Origin: Leucobacter triazinivorans
Lineage (GTDB): Bacteria > Actinomycetota > Actinomycetes > Actinomycetales > Microbacteriaceae
Reading direction: 5' to 3'
NCBI RefSeq assembly: GCF_004208635.1
Contig: NZ_CP035806.1
Coordinates: 2,728,001-2,792,000, forward strand
DNA: 64,000 nt
The position numbers were made by a program, and so were the translations under genes. The notes beneath the pieces are model-generated. The model saw only the letters and a list, made by a program, of their open reading frames with translations. It had not been told where the DNA came from and made no database searches. Shown piece by piece: positions 51,197 through 58,408 of this stretch; position 1 is the first letter of the stretch; the number at the start of each line of letters is the position of its first letter.

Positions 51197-51280
51197 AGGA
51201 AGAACGGGTAAGCGCGCAGGCGAGGTGCGGCGGAGAGGCGGGCGAGGTGTGAGCGACGTGTGAGCGAGCGCGCGGAGGAG

Positions 51281-51286
51281 TACGCT
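51281..51286 (+). promoter_or_regulatory. -10 element (TACGCT) of the SRPBCC gene
   Basis: TACGCT lies 6 nt before ATG 51293, which fixes this start over GTG 51260. Confidence 0.45.
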
Positions 51287-51292
51287 GGGCGC

Positions 51293-51790
51293 ATGGCTGA
51301 AGCGACGGGGAAGCTGGTGCGCACGGAGCGCGGGATCGATCTGGTGCTCGTGCGCTCGCTCGCGCTGCCGGTCGACGAGGCGTGGGCGTACCTCACCGAG
51401 TCCGAGCTCACCGAGCAGTGGTTCGGACCGTGGGAGGGAGACGGCCGCCCCGGCGGCGCGATCCGGGTGCGCATGCGATTCGAGGATCACGAGCCCGCGA
51501 TCCGCATCCGCATTATCGCGTGCGAAGCGCTCGAGCGCCTCGTGCTCAAGGCCGAGGACGAGGTCGGCGGCTGGCACCTGGAGTTGCGCGTCGAGGAGGA
51601 CGGCGACGACGCGCTCGTCACGCTCGTGCACCACCTCGACGACGACGGGATGGACGGCGTCGGCGAGATCGGGCCGGGGTGGGAGTACTACCTTGACCTG
51701 CTCATCGCGGCGAGCGAGGGCACCGAGCGCCCGGGCTTCGACCAGTACTACCCGTCGCTGCGCGAGGCGTACCGCTCGCAGCGGCCGTGA
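51293..51790 (+). CDS. SRPBCC / AHSA1-like ligand-binding protein
   Basis: A 165-residue single-domain protein. VLVRSLALPVDEAWAYLTESELTEQWFGPWEG and WHLELRVEEDGDDALVTLVHHL match the START-like fold of the AHSA1/CalC group, ending in PGWEYYLDLL. These proteins bind hydrophobic ligands; no ligand can be inferred. Convergent with the DUF3995 gene. Confidence 0.83.
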   Translation: MAEATGKLVRTERGIDLVLVRSLALPVDEAWAYLTESELTEQWFGPWEGDGRPGGAIRVRMRFEDHEPAIRIRIIACEALERLVLKAEDEVGGWHLELRVEEDGDDALVTLVHHLDDDGMDGVGEIGPGWEYYLDLLIAASEGTERPGFDQYYPSLREAYRSQRP

Positions 51791-51839
51791 CGCGCGACCG
51801 GGTGCGCGGAGGCGGTCGCGGCCCCGCGCGGCGATGCCG

Positions 51840-52268
51840 CTACTTCTTCTTGGCCCCGATCAGCACCGCGAGACCCAGCACGCCGAACAGCGGGCGGTAG
51901 AAGCGGCGATCGAGCTCGCGGAAGCGCTTGCCGGCCGCCGGGAGGCCCAGGAGCGCGAGTGCGGCCTCGCCGCCGGCTGCCGCCCGGGCCAGCAGCCCGA
52001 GTCCGATGAGTCGCCTGAGCCCAACTGCCGCCCGACCCTCGCCGAGCCCGCCCGCGACCACAGCTCCGGCGGTGAACGCGGCACCGGAGACCGCCCAGGT
52101 GGCCTCCGGGCTCGGGGCCGCCTTCGCGCTGCCGGCGACGGCTGCCCTCAGCCGCTTGGCATTCTTCGCGGGCCACGTCGATCCTGACGCCCAGACGGCG
52201 TGCAGCGCCCCGGCCGCCGTGAATCCGGCCCAGCCGATCAGTCGCGCGATCCGTGTTCCCCCGCTCAT
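51840..52268 (-). CDS. DUF3995 family membrane protein
   Basis: A 142-residue protein with four hydrophobic helices. The N-terminal LIGWAGFTAAGALHAVWASGSTWPAKN is the DUF3995 hallmark; the C-terminus is PLFGVLGLAVLIGAKKK. Function unknown. Start ATG 52268. Confidence 0.8.
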   Translation of the reverse strand: MSGGTRIARLIGWAGFTAAGALHAVWASGSTWPAKNAKRLRAAVAGSAKAAPSPEATWAVSGAAFTAGAVVAGGLGEGRAAVGLRRLIGLGLLARAAAGGEAALALLGLPAAGKRFRELDRRFYRPLFGVLGLAVLIGAKKK

Positions 52269-52310
52269 GCCCTCACCCTAGCCGACGGGCCCGGGAACTG
52301 CGAGAGCGGA

Positions 52311-52433
52311 TCAGAGCAGTCCGGCGACCCGTCGGGCGGTCGTATTTGCCGAGCCGGGATTCTGCCCAGTGACGAGCCGGCCGTCGACGACGGTGTACGA
52401 CGCGAACGGGGTCATCGGCTGCCGGCCGCGCGT
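52311..52433 (-). pseudogene. 3' remnant of a DJ-1/PfpI-type amidotransferase gene
   Basis: Read on the minus strand, this frame gives about 40 residues with PFASYTVVDGRLVTGQNPGS and ends in RRVAGLL and a stop. That is the C-terminal end of class I glutamine amidotransferase-like (DJ-1/PfpI, Hsp31-like) proteins, where VVDGRLVTGQNPAS is typical. The frame is closed by a stop at 52434-52436 and upstream DNA is low-complexity, so the rest of the gene has been lost. Confidence 0.6.
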
Positions 52434-52445
52434 TCACCGTGACCG

Positions 52446-52490
52446 ATGCGCACACCCGAACACCCGAACACCCGCACACCCGCACACCCG
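52446..52490. repeat. ACACCCG short tandem repeat
   Basis: ACACCCG recurs every 8-9 bp (CGCACACCCGAACACCCG and so on), just past the amidotransferase remnant. 52491-52646 holds no feature that could be supported. Confidence 0.75.
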
Positions 52491-52646
52491 TGTGGATGCG
52501 GTCATGCGCCCTCCGGGAGGTCTCGTCGCGCGGAGGCGAGCATCCCCGGCATCGCGGTTCATGCGGAATCGCCGCGGTGGCGCCGCACCTGCGGCCTCGT
52601 CTCCGGCGCGTCAGCCCGGGGGTCTGCGTGCGAGGGGATTCGATCC

Positions 52647-53195
52647 CTACTCCGGCTCGGCTGGATCCCTGACGATCGGCCGGACCCCGGCGGCGCCGGC
52701 TGTCGGCCCCGTGAGGCGCTTGCGCATCCTGAAGTTCACCAGCTCGATGCCGTGCCGGACCGGGCGCTGCTCGCGCTCGACCCGGAAGCCGTATCGCTCG
52801 AAGAGCGGCCGGGCGGTGATGCTCACATCGGCATAGAGCTCTTCGGCGCCGCGCTCTCCCGCACGTCTCTCCGCCTCGGCGAGAAGCTCTCGGGCGACGC
52901 CTCGTCGTTGCTGCTCCGGAGAGACGAACATCATGTCGATGCGCCCGTCGGCGGCGACATCGGAGAACCCCGCGACGTCGCCGTCGAGGGTGGCCACGAA
53001 GCTGTTCCTGCCGTTCATCTCCGGGTGCCAGCTCTCCGGGTCTCGCTGTTCCGGTCTGGCCCATGCTCGGATCTGCTCCCGGGTGTAGTCGGCAGCAGCG
53101 ATCCGGGTGACGGCGGCGATGAAGGTCTCCAGCGTTCGAGCGGCGTCCGCCCGCTCATAGGGGCGGATCCGCGGGCGCTGCAGGTCGGTGCTCAT
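52647..53195 (-). CDS. GNAT family N-acetyltransferase
   Basis: A 182-residue acetyltransferase starting at ATG 53195. IRPYERADAARTLETFIAAVTRI opens the domain, MMFVSPEQQRRGVARELLAEAE is the acetyl-CoA loop, and LYADVSITARPLFERYGFRVEREQ is typical of the YafP/PhnO-like group. Substrate unknown. Confidence 0.85.
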   Translation of the reverse strand: MSTDLQRPRIRPYERADAARTLETFIAAVTRIAAADYTREQIRAWARPEQRDPESWHPEMNGRNSFVATLDGDVAGFSDVAADGRIDMMFVSPEQQRRGVARELLAEAERRAGERGAEELYADVSITARPLFERYGFRVEREQRPVRHGIELVNFRMRKRLTGPTAGAAGVRPIVRDPAEPE

Positions 53196-53257
53196 GGATC
53201 CCAGTGTGCCGGGTCGAGCCGGAGGGGGCTGCGCGCCCCCGGCGCGAGACCCCGGGT

Positions 53258-54307
53258 TCAGACCGCGTCGCCCCGCACCGGCCCCTCCGTGTTGGGCTTC
53301 CAGCCCAGTGCCGGCGCCACGTGCTCGGCGAAGGACTGCAGCACGTGCAGGTTGTACTCGGGGCCCAGCTGGTTCGGGATCGTGAGCATCAGGGTGTCGG
53401 CGGCCATGACGGCCTCGTCGGCCCTGAGCTGCTCGATGAGGCGATCCGGGGTGTCGGCGTAGGTCTTGCCGAAGGTCGAGCGGAACCCGTCGATGATCCC
53501 GATCTGGTCCTGCCCGTCGCGGCCGCGCAGACCGAAGTAGGCCTCGTCCTCGGCGCTGACGATCGGGAAGACGCTGCGGCTCACCGAGACGCGCGGCGAT
53601 CCGGAGTGCCCGGCCTCCCGGTAGGCGGCGCGGAAGCGGTCGATCTGGTCGCGCTGCAGTATGTGGAGGGGGTCGCCGGTCGCCTCGGTGAGCAGCGTGG
53701 AACTCATGAGGTTGAGGCCCTTGCGGCCGGTCTCCTCGGCGGTGGCGCGGGATCCCGCACCCCACCAGATGCGGTCGCGCAGGCCGGGCGAGCGCGGTTC
53801 GATGGCGAGCCTGCCGGGAGGAGCCATCTGCGGGTCGCTGTCGACGAGCGCCTCGCCCTCGATCGCGTGCAGGAACCGCTCGAACTTGGCGCGCGCGAGA
53901 TCGGCGCCGCGTTCGTCCTCGGCGCCGGTGTAGCCGAAGGCCTCGTAGCCGCGCAGCGCCGTCTCGGGGGATCCCCGGCTCACGCCGAGGGCGACCCGGC
54001 CGTCGGCGATGAGGTCGAGCGCGGCGGCTTCCTCGGCGAAGTAGAGCGGGTTCTCGTAGCGCATGTCGATCACGCCGGTGCCCACCTCGATGCGCTTCGT
54101 GCGCGCCGCCATCGCGGTGAGCAGTGGGATCGGCGACGCCGCCTGGCGCGCGAAGTGGTGCACGCGCACGTAGGCGCCGTTGACCCCGATCTCGTCCGCT
54201 CCCTGTGCGAGCTCGATGGTCTGGTGCAGCATGTCGCCCGCGGTGCGCACGCGCGACCCGGGGACGGGCCCGTAGTGCCCGAAGGAGAGGAATCCGAACG
54301 CTTTCAT
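53258..54307 (-). CDS. LLM-class flavin-dependent oxidoreductase
   Basis: A 349-residue luciferase-like monooxygenase (TIM barrel using reduced FMN or F420). MKAFGFLSFGHY, QGADEIGVNGAYVRVHHFARQ, RTKRIEVGTGVIDMRYENPLYFAEEAAALDLI, VALGVSRGSPE and RIWWGAGSRATAEE fit the family. A TACAAT box (54332-54337, minus strand) precedes the gene by about 24 bp. Substrate not inferable. Confidence 0.88.
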   Translation of the reverse strand: MKAFGFLSFGHYGPVPGSRVRTAGDMLHQTIELAQGADEIGVNGAYVRVHHFARQAASPIPLLTAMAARTKRIEVGTGVIDMRYENPLYFAEEAAALDLIADGRVALGVSRGSPETALRGYEAFGYTGAEDERGADLARAKFERFLHAIEGEALVDSDPQMAPPGRLAIEPRSPGLRDRIWWGAGSRATAEETGRKGLNLMSSTLLTEATGDPLHILQRDQIDRFRAAYREAGHSGSPRVSVSRSVFPIVSAEDEAYFGLRGRDGQDQIGIIDGFRSTFGKTYADTPDRLIEQLRADEAVMAADTLMLTIPNQLGPEYNLHVLQSFAEHVAPALGWKPNTEGPVRGDAV

Positions 54308-54331
54308 GCCGGGTGCAACGCGCGATCCCGA

Positions 54332-54337
54332 ATTGTA
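54332..54337 (-). promoter_or_regulatory. Candidate -10 element (TACAAT) of the LLM oxidoreductase gene
   Basis: Near-consensus TACAAT on the minus strand, leaving a 5' leader of roughly 18 nt before ATG 54307. No clear -35 was found. Confidence 0.35.
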
Positions 54338-54382
54338 TTCCTGCGCATGTACTTTGCCGGTGCGCGTGCGCTCTGCTCAGGT

Positions 54383-54443
54383 AAGTGGGAGTCGCGTTCT
54401 GCTGCTTCGCCGCGAGGATTCCGGCAGAACGCGACTCCCACTT
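54383..54443. repeat. Perfect 20-bp inverted repeat
   Basis: Arms 54383-54402 and 54424-54443 are exact complements over 20 bp (starting AAGTGGGAGTCGC), with a 21-nt spacer. It lies between divergent promoters of the LLM and pepA genes, so it is not a normal terminator; the arm is long enough for a strong hairpin or a dimeric regulator site. Confidence 0.9.
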
Positions 54444-54506
54444 CGCTATGGCGCCGGTTGTGAAGCGGCCGCTGTGCGGGCCCGCGCAGGAGAGCCGCCG
54501 CGGCGA

Positions 54507-54512
54507 TAGGCT
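54507..54512 (+). promoter_or_regulatory. -10 element (TAGGCT) of pepA
   Basis: TAGGCT 7 nt before ATG 54520; leaderless spacing fixes this start. Confidence 0.55.
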
Positions 54513-54519
54513 GGGGCTC

Positions 54520-56073
54520 ATGAGTGTTGTGATTGATCCAGCCTTCGATCCCGTTCCCTCGCTCGCGCATTCCACGCGGGTCAGCGTCTCACCGGCGCCT
54601 CCCGAAGGGTCCGCTGCGGCCGCCGTCTTCGTCGCCTCCGAGGGCGAGCTGCCCGGCGACCTCGCCGAGGTGGGGCGCGACGCGCTCGCCGCGGCGGGCT
54701 TCACGGGGGCCGCCAACCAGACACTGCTGCTCCCGGGCACGCCCCTGCGCGTGCTCGTCGGCACCGGAAAGTCGGAGATCGAGACCGACGCCCAGCTGCG
54801 CGACGCGGTTGCGGCGTTCGCTCGCGCGGCCCGGGAAGCCGGCCGGCTGGCCGTCGACCTCACCGGGATCCTCGCAGCCGGAGACTGGGACGCCGAGGTC
54901 GCCGTGCAGGCGGCGATCGAGGGCGCGGTGCTCGCCCGCTACCGATACGACGCCCTGAAGAGCGACCCGAGCACCGTCGCGCTCGACGAGCTCATGCTGC
55001 AGATCGGCGACGAGCACGTCGAGGCCGCCGAGTACGGCGTCGAGCGCGGCCTGGTGCTCGCGCGCACCGCCGCGATCGCGCGGGATCTCGCGAACACCCC
55101 GCCGCGCCACCTGAGCGCGGTCAAGTTCGCCGAGGTGATCGAGCGCCTGGCGCCCGAGTTCGGCCTCGAGGTCGAGGTCTTCGACCGCGAGGCGCTCATG
55201 GAGCTCGGCACCGGCGGCCTGCTCGGCGTCAACGCCGGCAGCATCGAGGAGCCCCGCATGGTCAAGGTGTCCTACCGGCCCGCCGACGCCGACGGATACC
55301 TCGCGCTCATCGGCAAGGGCATCATGTACGACTCGGGCGGCATCAGCCTGAAGCCGTCGAACGCCATGCACGCCGCCATGAAGTTCGACATGATGGGCGC
55401 CGCGGCGGTCTTCGCGTCGATGACGGCCCTGCGCGATCTGGGCACCAAGACCGCCGTCACCGGCTGGCTCATGTGCACCGACAACATGCCCTCCGGCAGC
55501 GCGACCAAGCTGGGCGACGTGCTCACCATTCGCGGCGGCAAGACCGTCGAGGTGAAGAACACCGACGCCGAGGGCCGACTCGTCATGGCCGACGGCCTGG
55601 TGCTGGCGACCGAGGAGGAGCGACGCCCCGACGCGATCGTCGACATCGCCACGCTCACCGGCGCCGCGATGATGGCGCTCGGTACGCGCACGGCCGCGAT
55701 GCTCGCCAACAACGACGCGGTCGCCGATCAGCTGCAGGCCGCCGCCGACGCCACCGACGAGAACATCTGGCGCTTCCCGCTGGATCATCGCTACCGCGAC
55801 CAGCTGAAGTCGAGCACAGCGGATCTGTCGAACATCGGCGGGCAGTACGCCGGCGTGATCCTCGCCGGGCTGTTCCTCAACGAGTTCGTCGACGGCCTGC
55901 CCTGGGGGCACCTCGACATCGCCGGCACCATGCAGGCCGAGAACGATGACCTGTGGCGCTCGACCGGTTCGACGGGGTTCGGCGCGCGTCTGCTCGCCGA
56001 GTTCGCGGCGGGCTTCGAAGCGCCGGACACCGGCGAGACCGACACCGAGTCCGGCGAGACGGACGAGGCCTAG
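54520..56073 (+). CDS. pepA: Leucyl aminopeptidase (M17)
   Basis: A 517-residue cytosolic aminopeptidase with two metal ions. The N-terminal macro-like domain (1-170) is followed by the catalytic domain: LANTPPRHLSAVKFAE, GKGIMYDSGGISLKPS (Lys and Asp ligands), and the signature NTDAEGRL at about 347-354, then TLTGAAMMALG. It trims peptides from their N-terminus. Followed 3 bp later by the M18 gene, so both peptidases are made together. The C-terminus is acidic, with a TGETDTESGETDEA repeat. Confidence 0.95.
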   Translation: MSVVIDPAFDPVPSLAHSTRVSVSPAPPEGSAAAAVFVASEGELPGDLAEVGRDALAAAGFTGAANQTLLLPGTPLRVLVGTGKSEIETDAQLRDAVAAFARAAREAGRLAVDLTGILAAGDWDAEVAVQAAIEGAVLARYRYDALKSDPSTVALDELMLQIGDEHVEAAEYGVERGLVLARTAAIARDLANTPPRHLSAVKFAEVIERLAPEFGLEVEVFDREALMELGTGGLLGVNAGSIEEPRMVKVSYRPADADGYLALIGKGIMYDSGGISLKPSNAMHAAMKFDMMGAAAVFASMTALRDLGTKTAVTGWLMCTDNMPSGSATKLGDVLTIRGGKTVEVKNTDAEGRLVMADGLVLATEEERRPDAIVDIATLTGAAMMALGTRTAAMLANNDAVADQLQAAADATDENIWRFPLDHRYRDQLKSSTADLSNIGGQYAGVILAGLFLNEFVDGLPWGHLDIAGTMQAENDDLWRSTGSTGFGARLLAEFAAGFEAPDTGETDTESGETDEA

Positions 56074-56076
56074 ACG

Positions 56077-57447
56077 ATGGGGCCCGGGGCTCTCGGCGTA
56101 CCGGGGCGGTTGCTCGCCGACCGCGACGCCTACATCGACGCGTTCTCGGCGTTCGTCGCGGCGTCGCCGAGCTCGTATCACGCGGCGGCGGCCGTCGCCG
56201 AGACCCTCGCCGGCGCGGGGTTCGACGCGCGCGACGAGGGGGAGGCGTGGCCGCAGTTCGCCGCGGGCGACTGCGGTTTCGTGGTGCGCGACGGCGCGGT
56301 GATCGCCTGGCGCGCCGGCGACGGCGTCGACGGGGCGAGCCCGGTGCGCGTGCTCGGGGCGCACACCGACTCGCCCGGGTTCGTGCTCAAGCCCCGGCCC
56401 GACTTCACCGCGGACGGCTGGGCTCAGGCCGGCGTCGAGGTGTACGGCGGTCCGCTCATCAATTCGTGGCTCGATCGGGATCTCGGCTTCGCCGGGCGCA
56501 TCGTGACCCGCGACGGGGTCGAGCGCCTGGTGCGCACCCCGGCGGTGGCCCGCATTCCGCAGCTCGCGATCCACCTCGACCGCGAGGCGAACTCGGGCCT
56601 GACCCTCGACCGGCAGCGCCATGTGCAGCCCGTGCTGGCGGCGGGCGCCGGCGACGTCTCCGTGCTCGAACTGCTCGCGCAGGGAGCTGGCCCGTCGACC
56701 GCGGGGGACCCCGCTGTCGCGGATCCCGCGCTCACGAACGAGGGACCCGGGATCAGCTCCGGTGACATCGCGGGCGCAGATGTGCGCCTCTACGACACCC
56801 AGTACCCGCAACGCATCGGTGCACGGGGCGACCTGCTCGCGTCTCCCCGGCTCGACAACCTCAGTTCGACCTTTGCCGGTCTCGTCGCACTGCTCGAAAG
56901 CGAGCCGGCCCGTGGCACCATCTCGGTGCTCGCGGCCTTCGACCACGAGGAGCTCGGTTCGGCGACACGATCGGGCGCGTCGGGCCCATTCCTGTCGGAC
57001 GTGCTCGATCGGCTGCGCGCCGGGCTCGGCGCCTCGGGCGAGGACTCCGCGCGGGCGAATGCGCGATCCTGGTGTCTGTCGGCGGATGCCGGGCACTCGG
57101 TGCACCCCAACTACCCGGAGAAGCACGATCCGCGAGTGCGGCCGCTCGCGGGCGGCGGGCCGATGCTGAAGATCAACGCGAATCAGCGCTATGCGAGCGA
57201 CGCGCACGGAGCCGCGTTGTGGCGGCGCGTGTGCGAGACGGCCGGGGTTGCCTCGCAGGAGTTCGTGTCGAACAACACGGTGCCGTGCGGATCCACCATC
57301 GGCCCGCTCACCGCGACTCGGCTCGGGATCCGCACCGTCGACGTGGGAGTGCCGCTGCTGTCGATGCACTCGGCGCGGGAACTGGCGCACGTCGACGACC
57401 TGCACGGGCTCGCCCGGGTGACGGGCTCGTTCTTCGCTGCCGAGTGA
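56077..57447 (+). CDS. M18 family aminopeptidase (aspartyl aminopeptidase type)
   Basis: A 456-residue zinc peptidase. VLGAHTDSPGFVLKPRP holds the first metal His-x-Asp, INSWLDRDLGFAGR the bridging Asp, AFDHEELGSATRSGASG the Glu pair, and DAGHSVHPNYPEKHDP and MHSARELAHVDDL the remaining ligands; all M18 residues are present. Members (ApeB) remove N-terminal acidic or neutral residues. Starts at ATG 56077, 3 bp after pepA. Confidence 0.93.
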   Translation: MGPGALGVPGRLLADRDAYIDAFSAFVAASPSSYHAAAAVAETLAGAGFDARDEGEAWPQFAAGDCGFVVRDGAVIAWRAGDGVDGASPVRVLGAHTDSPGFVLKPRPDFTADGWAQAGVEVYGGPLINSWLDRDLGFAGRIVTRDGVERLVRTPAVARIPQLAIHLDREANSGLTLDRQRHVQPVLAAGAGDVSVLELLAQGAGPSTAGDPAVADPALTNEGPGISSGDIAGADVRLYDTQYPQRIGARGDLLASPRLDNLSSTFAGLVALLESEPARGTISVLAAFDHEELGSATRSGASGPFLSDVLDRLRAGLGASGEDSARANARSWCLSADAGHSVHPNYPEKHDPRVRPLAGGGPMLKINANQRYASDAHGAALWRRVCETAGVASQEFVSNNTVPCGSTIGPLTATRLGIRTVDVGVPLLSMHSARELAHVDDLHGLARVTGSFFAAE

Positions 57448-57527
57448 GTGCGCGGTCTGCGGTGCCCCGGGGTCTGCCGGTTGCAGGCCCGGAGTCCGCG
57501 TGTTGTCCGAATCGGGCTGCCGTTCGC

Positions 57528-57533
57528 TAGGAT
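57528..57533 (+). promoter_or_regulatory. -10 element (TAGGAT) of the 94-residue protein gene
   Basis: TAGGAT 6 nt before ATG 57540; leaderless spacing. Confidence 0.45.
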
Positions 57534-57539
57534 CGTGCT

Positions 57540-57824
57540 ATGAGTGAGATGCAGCAGGCGGGCAACGGCAGCGTGGCCCTGACGCGCGAGACGCTGACTC
57601 CGAGCGTGCAGCGCATCGGCGGCCGCGACATCGAGATCACATTCCTGGGGGAGAACACCTACGGGCAGCCGACGTGGATCATGTGGAACGCCGACGAGCC
57701 GTTCCTGATCGGCATGCTCTGCCAGGGCAAGATGGGGTATCACTTCGAGCAGCGCACCAGTTCGGGCACGATGCTGCACGAAAATATCTCCCTCAGTCGC
57801 GTGCAGCGCGCGCTCGGCGGCTGA
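57540..57824 (+). CDS. Conserved hypothetical protein, 94 residues
   Basis: A small soluble protein with a predicted beta-rich middle (IEITFLGENTYGQPTWIMWNADEPFLIGMLCQGKMGYHFEQR) and no signal or membrane segment. A leaderless promoter and strong codon bias support expression. No family is recognised. Confidence 0.65.
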   Translation: MSEMQQAGNGSVALTRETLTPSVQRIGGRDIEITFLGENTYGQPTWIMWNADEPFLIGMLCQGKMGYHFEQRTSSGTMLHENISLSRVQRALGG

Positions 57825-57884
57825 GCCGATCCGCGGGCGAGGTCCGGCGCGACACGCCAGGGATACCGTGTTCTGGGCCCCGAT

Positions 57885-57914
57885 TTGCGCTCCATGCGAC
57901 ATCCGTCATAGGAT
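57885..57914 (+). promoter_or_regulatory. Promoter of the tRNA-Glu/Asp/Phe cluster
   Basis: TTGCGC (57885-57890) and TAGGAT (57909-57914), spaced 18 nt, end 31 bp before tRNA-Glu. Confidence 0.45.
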
Positions 57915-57945
57915 TTCATCTCGGTAGCAAGCGAGAAATCGCTTC

Positions 57946-58018
57946 GGCCCCATCGTTTAGCGGCCTAGGACACCGCCCTTTCACGGCGGCAGCACGGGTT
58001 CGAATCCCGTTGGGGTCA
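57946..58018 (+). tRNA. tRNA-Glu (anticodon TTC)
   Basis: A 73-nt cloverleaf with acceptor arms GGCCCCA/TGGGGTC (one G-U), anticodon stem CCGCC/GGCGG around loop CTTTCAC giving TTC, and T loop TTCGAAT. CCA is not encoded. Confidence 0.94.
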
Positions 58019-58047
58019 CTGAAACCGAATACAATTGAATACACCAT

Positions 58048-58121
58048 GGCCCTGTGGCGCAGTTGGTTAGCGCGCCGCCCTGTCACGGCGGAGGTCGCGG
58101 GTTCAAGTCCCGTCAGGGTCG
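58048..58121 (+). tRNA. tRNA-Asp (anticodon GTC)
   Basis: A 74-nt cloverleaf: acceptor GGCCCTG/CAGGGTC, anticodon loop CTGTCAC giving GTC, T loop TTCAAGT, discriminator G73 as expected for Asp. Confidence 0.94.
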
Positions 58122-58122
58122 C

Positions 58123-58165
58123 CAGATGAAGAGCCCTTCTACGGAAGGGTTTCTTCGTCTCTGGC
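58123..58165 (+). terminator. Hairpin after tRNA-Asp
   Basis: CCCTTC/GAAGGG with a TACG tetraloop-type turn, extended by an outer imperfect stem (CCAGATGAAGA with TCTTCGTCTCTGG) and followed by TTT. May act as terminator or processing site before tRNA-Phe. Confidence 0.55.
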
Positions 58166-58186
58166 GGTCGCCAAAGGTGAACGTCG

Positions 58187-58259
58187 GGCTCTGTAGCTCA
58201 GTTGGTAGAGCGTTCGACTGAAAATCGAAAGGTCACCGGATCGATGCCGGTCGGAGCCA
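58187..58259 (+). tRNA. tRNA-Phe (anticodon GAA)
   Basis: A 73-nt cloverleaf: acceptor GGCTCTG/CGGAGCC (one T-G wobble), anticodon loop CTGAAAA giving GAA, T stem ACCGG/CCGGT. The T loop is ATCGATG, with A rather than T at position 54. Its 3' half faces an integrase gene and is a likely attachment site. Confidence 0.92.
58216..58259 (+). other. Candidate attachment site (attL) in the 3' half of tRNA-Phe
   Basis: The convergent tyrosine integrase gene ends 150 bp away, the usual layout for elements that recombine into tRNA 3' ends. No second copy of this sequence was seen in the window; the right end would lie beyond 64000. Confidence 0.35.
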
Positions 58260-58284
58260 CGTAGCGGAGTATTACGCCGCTGCT

Positions 58285-58326
58285 GAACCCTCAAGAGGCT
58301 TCTACTTGCGGGGGTTCTTTTGTTTT
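58285..58326 (+). terminator. Rho-independent terminator after tRNA-Phe
   Basis: GAACCC and GGGTTC pair (extendable by a T-G pair), followed by TTTTGTTTT, 26 bp after tRNA-Phe. Confidence 0.75.
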
Positions 58327-58408
58327 CCCTGATCAGACTGTGTTTCTGCGGCTCGTCTGCGCGCTGCGCCGCCGGTTGAGCTTGTCGAAACCAAGGCGCT
58401 GACGGCGC

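Larger units (their letters stand above)
50822..51292. other. 471-bp region with two tandem repeat tracts
   Basis: No gene is supported. It is the upstream region of the ABC-F gene (minus) and of the SRPBCC gene (plus). It contains a 17-bp repeat at 50894-50959 and a GAGCGCAAGG repeat at 51121-51196. Resistance ABC-F genes often have regulatory leaders, but no clear leader peptide was found here. Confidence 0.5.

Noticed and set aside
52600-52680. A tRNA-like word (ggggattcgatcccta) near 52635
   Set aside because: No acceptor, D or anticodon arm can be formed around it.
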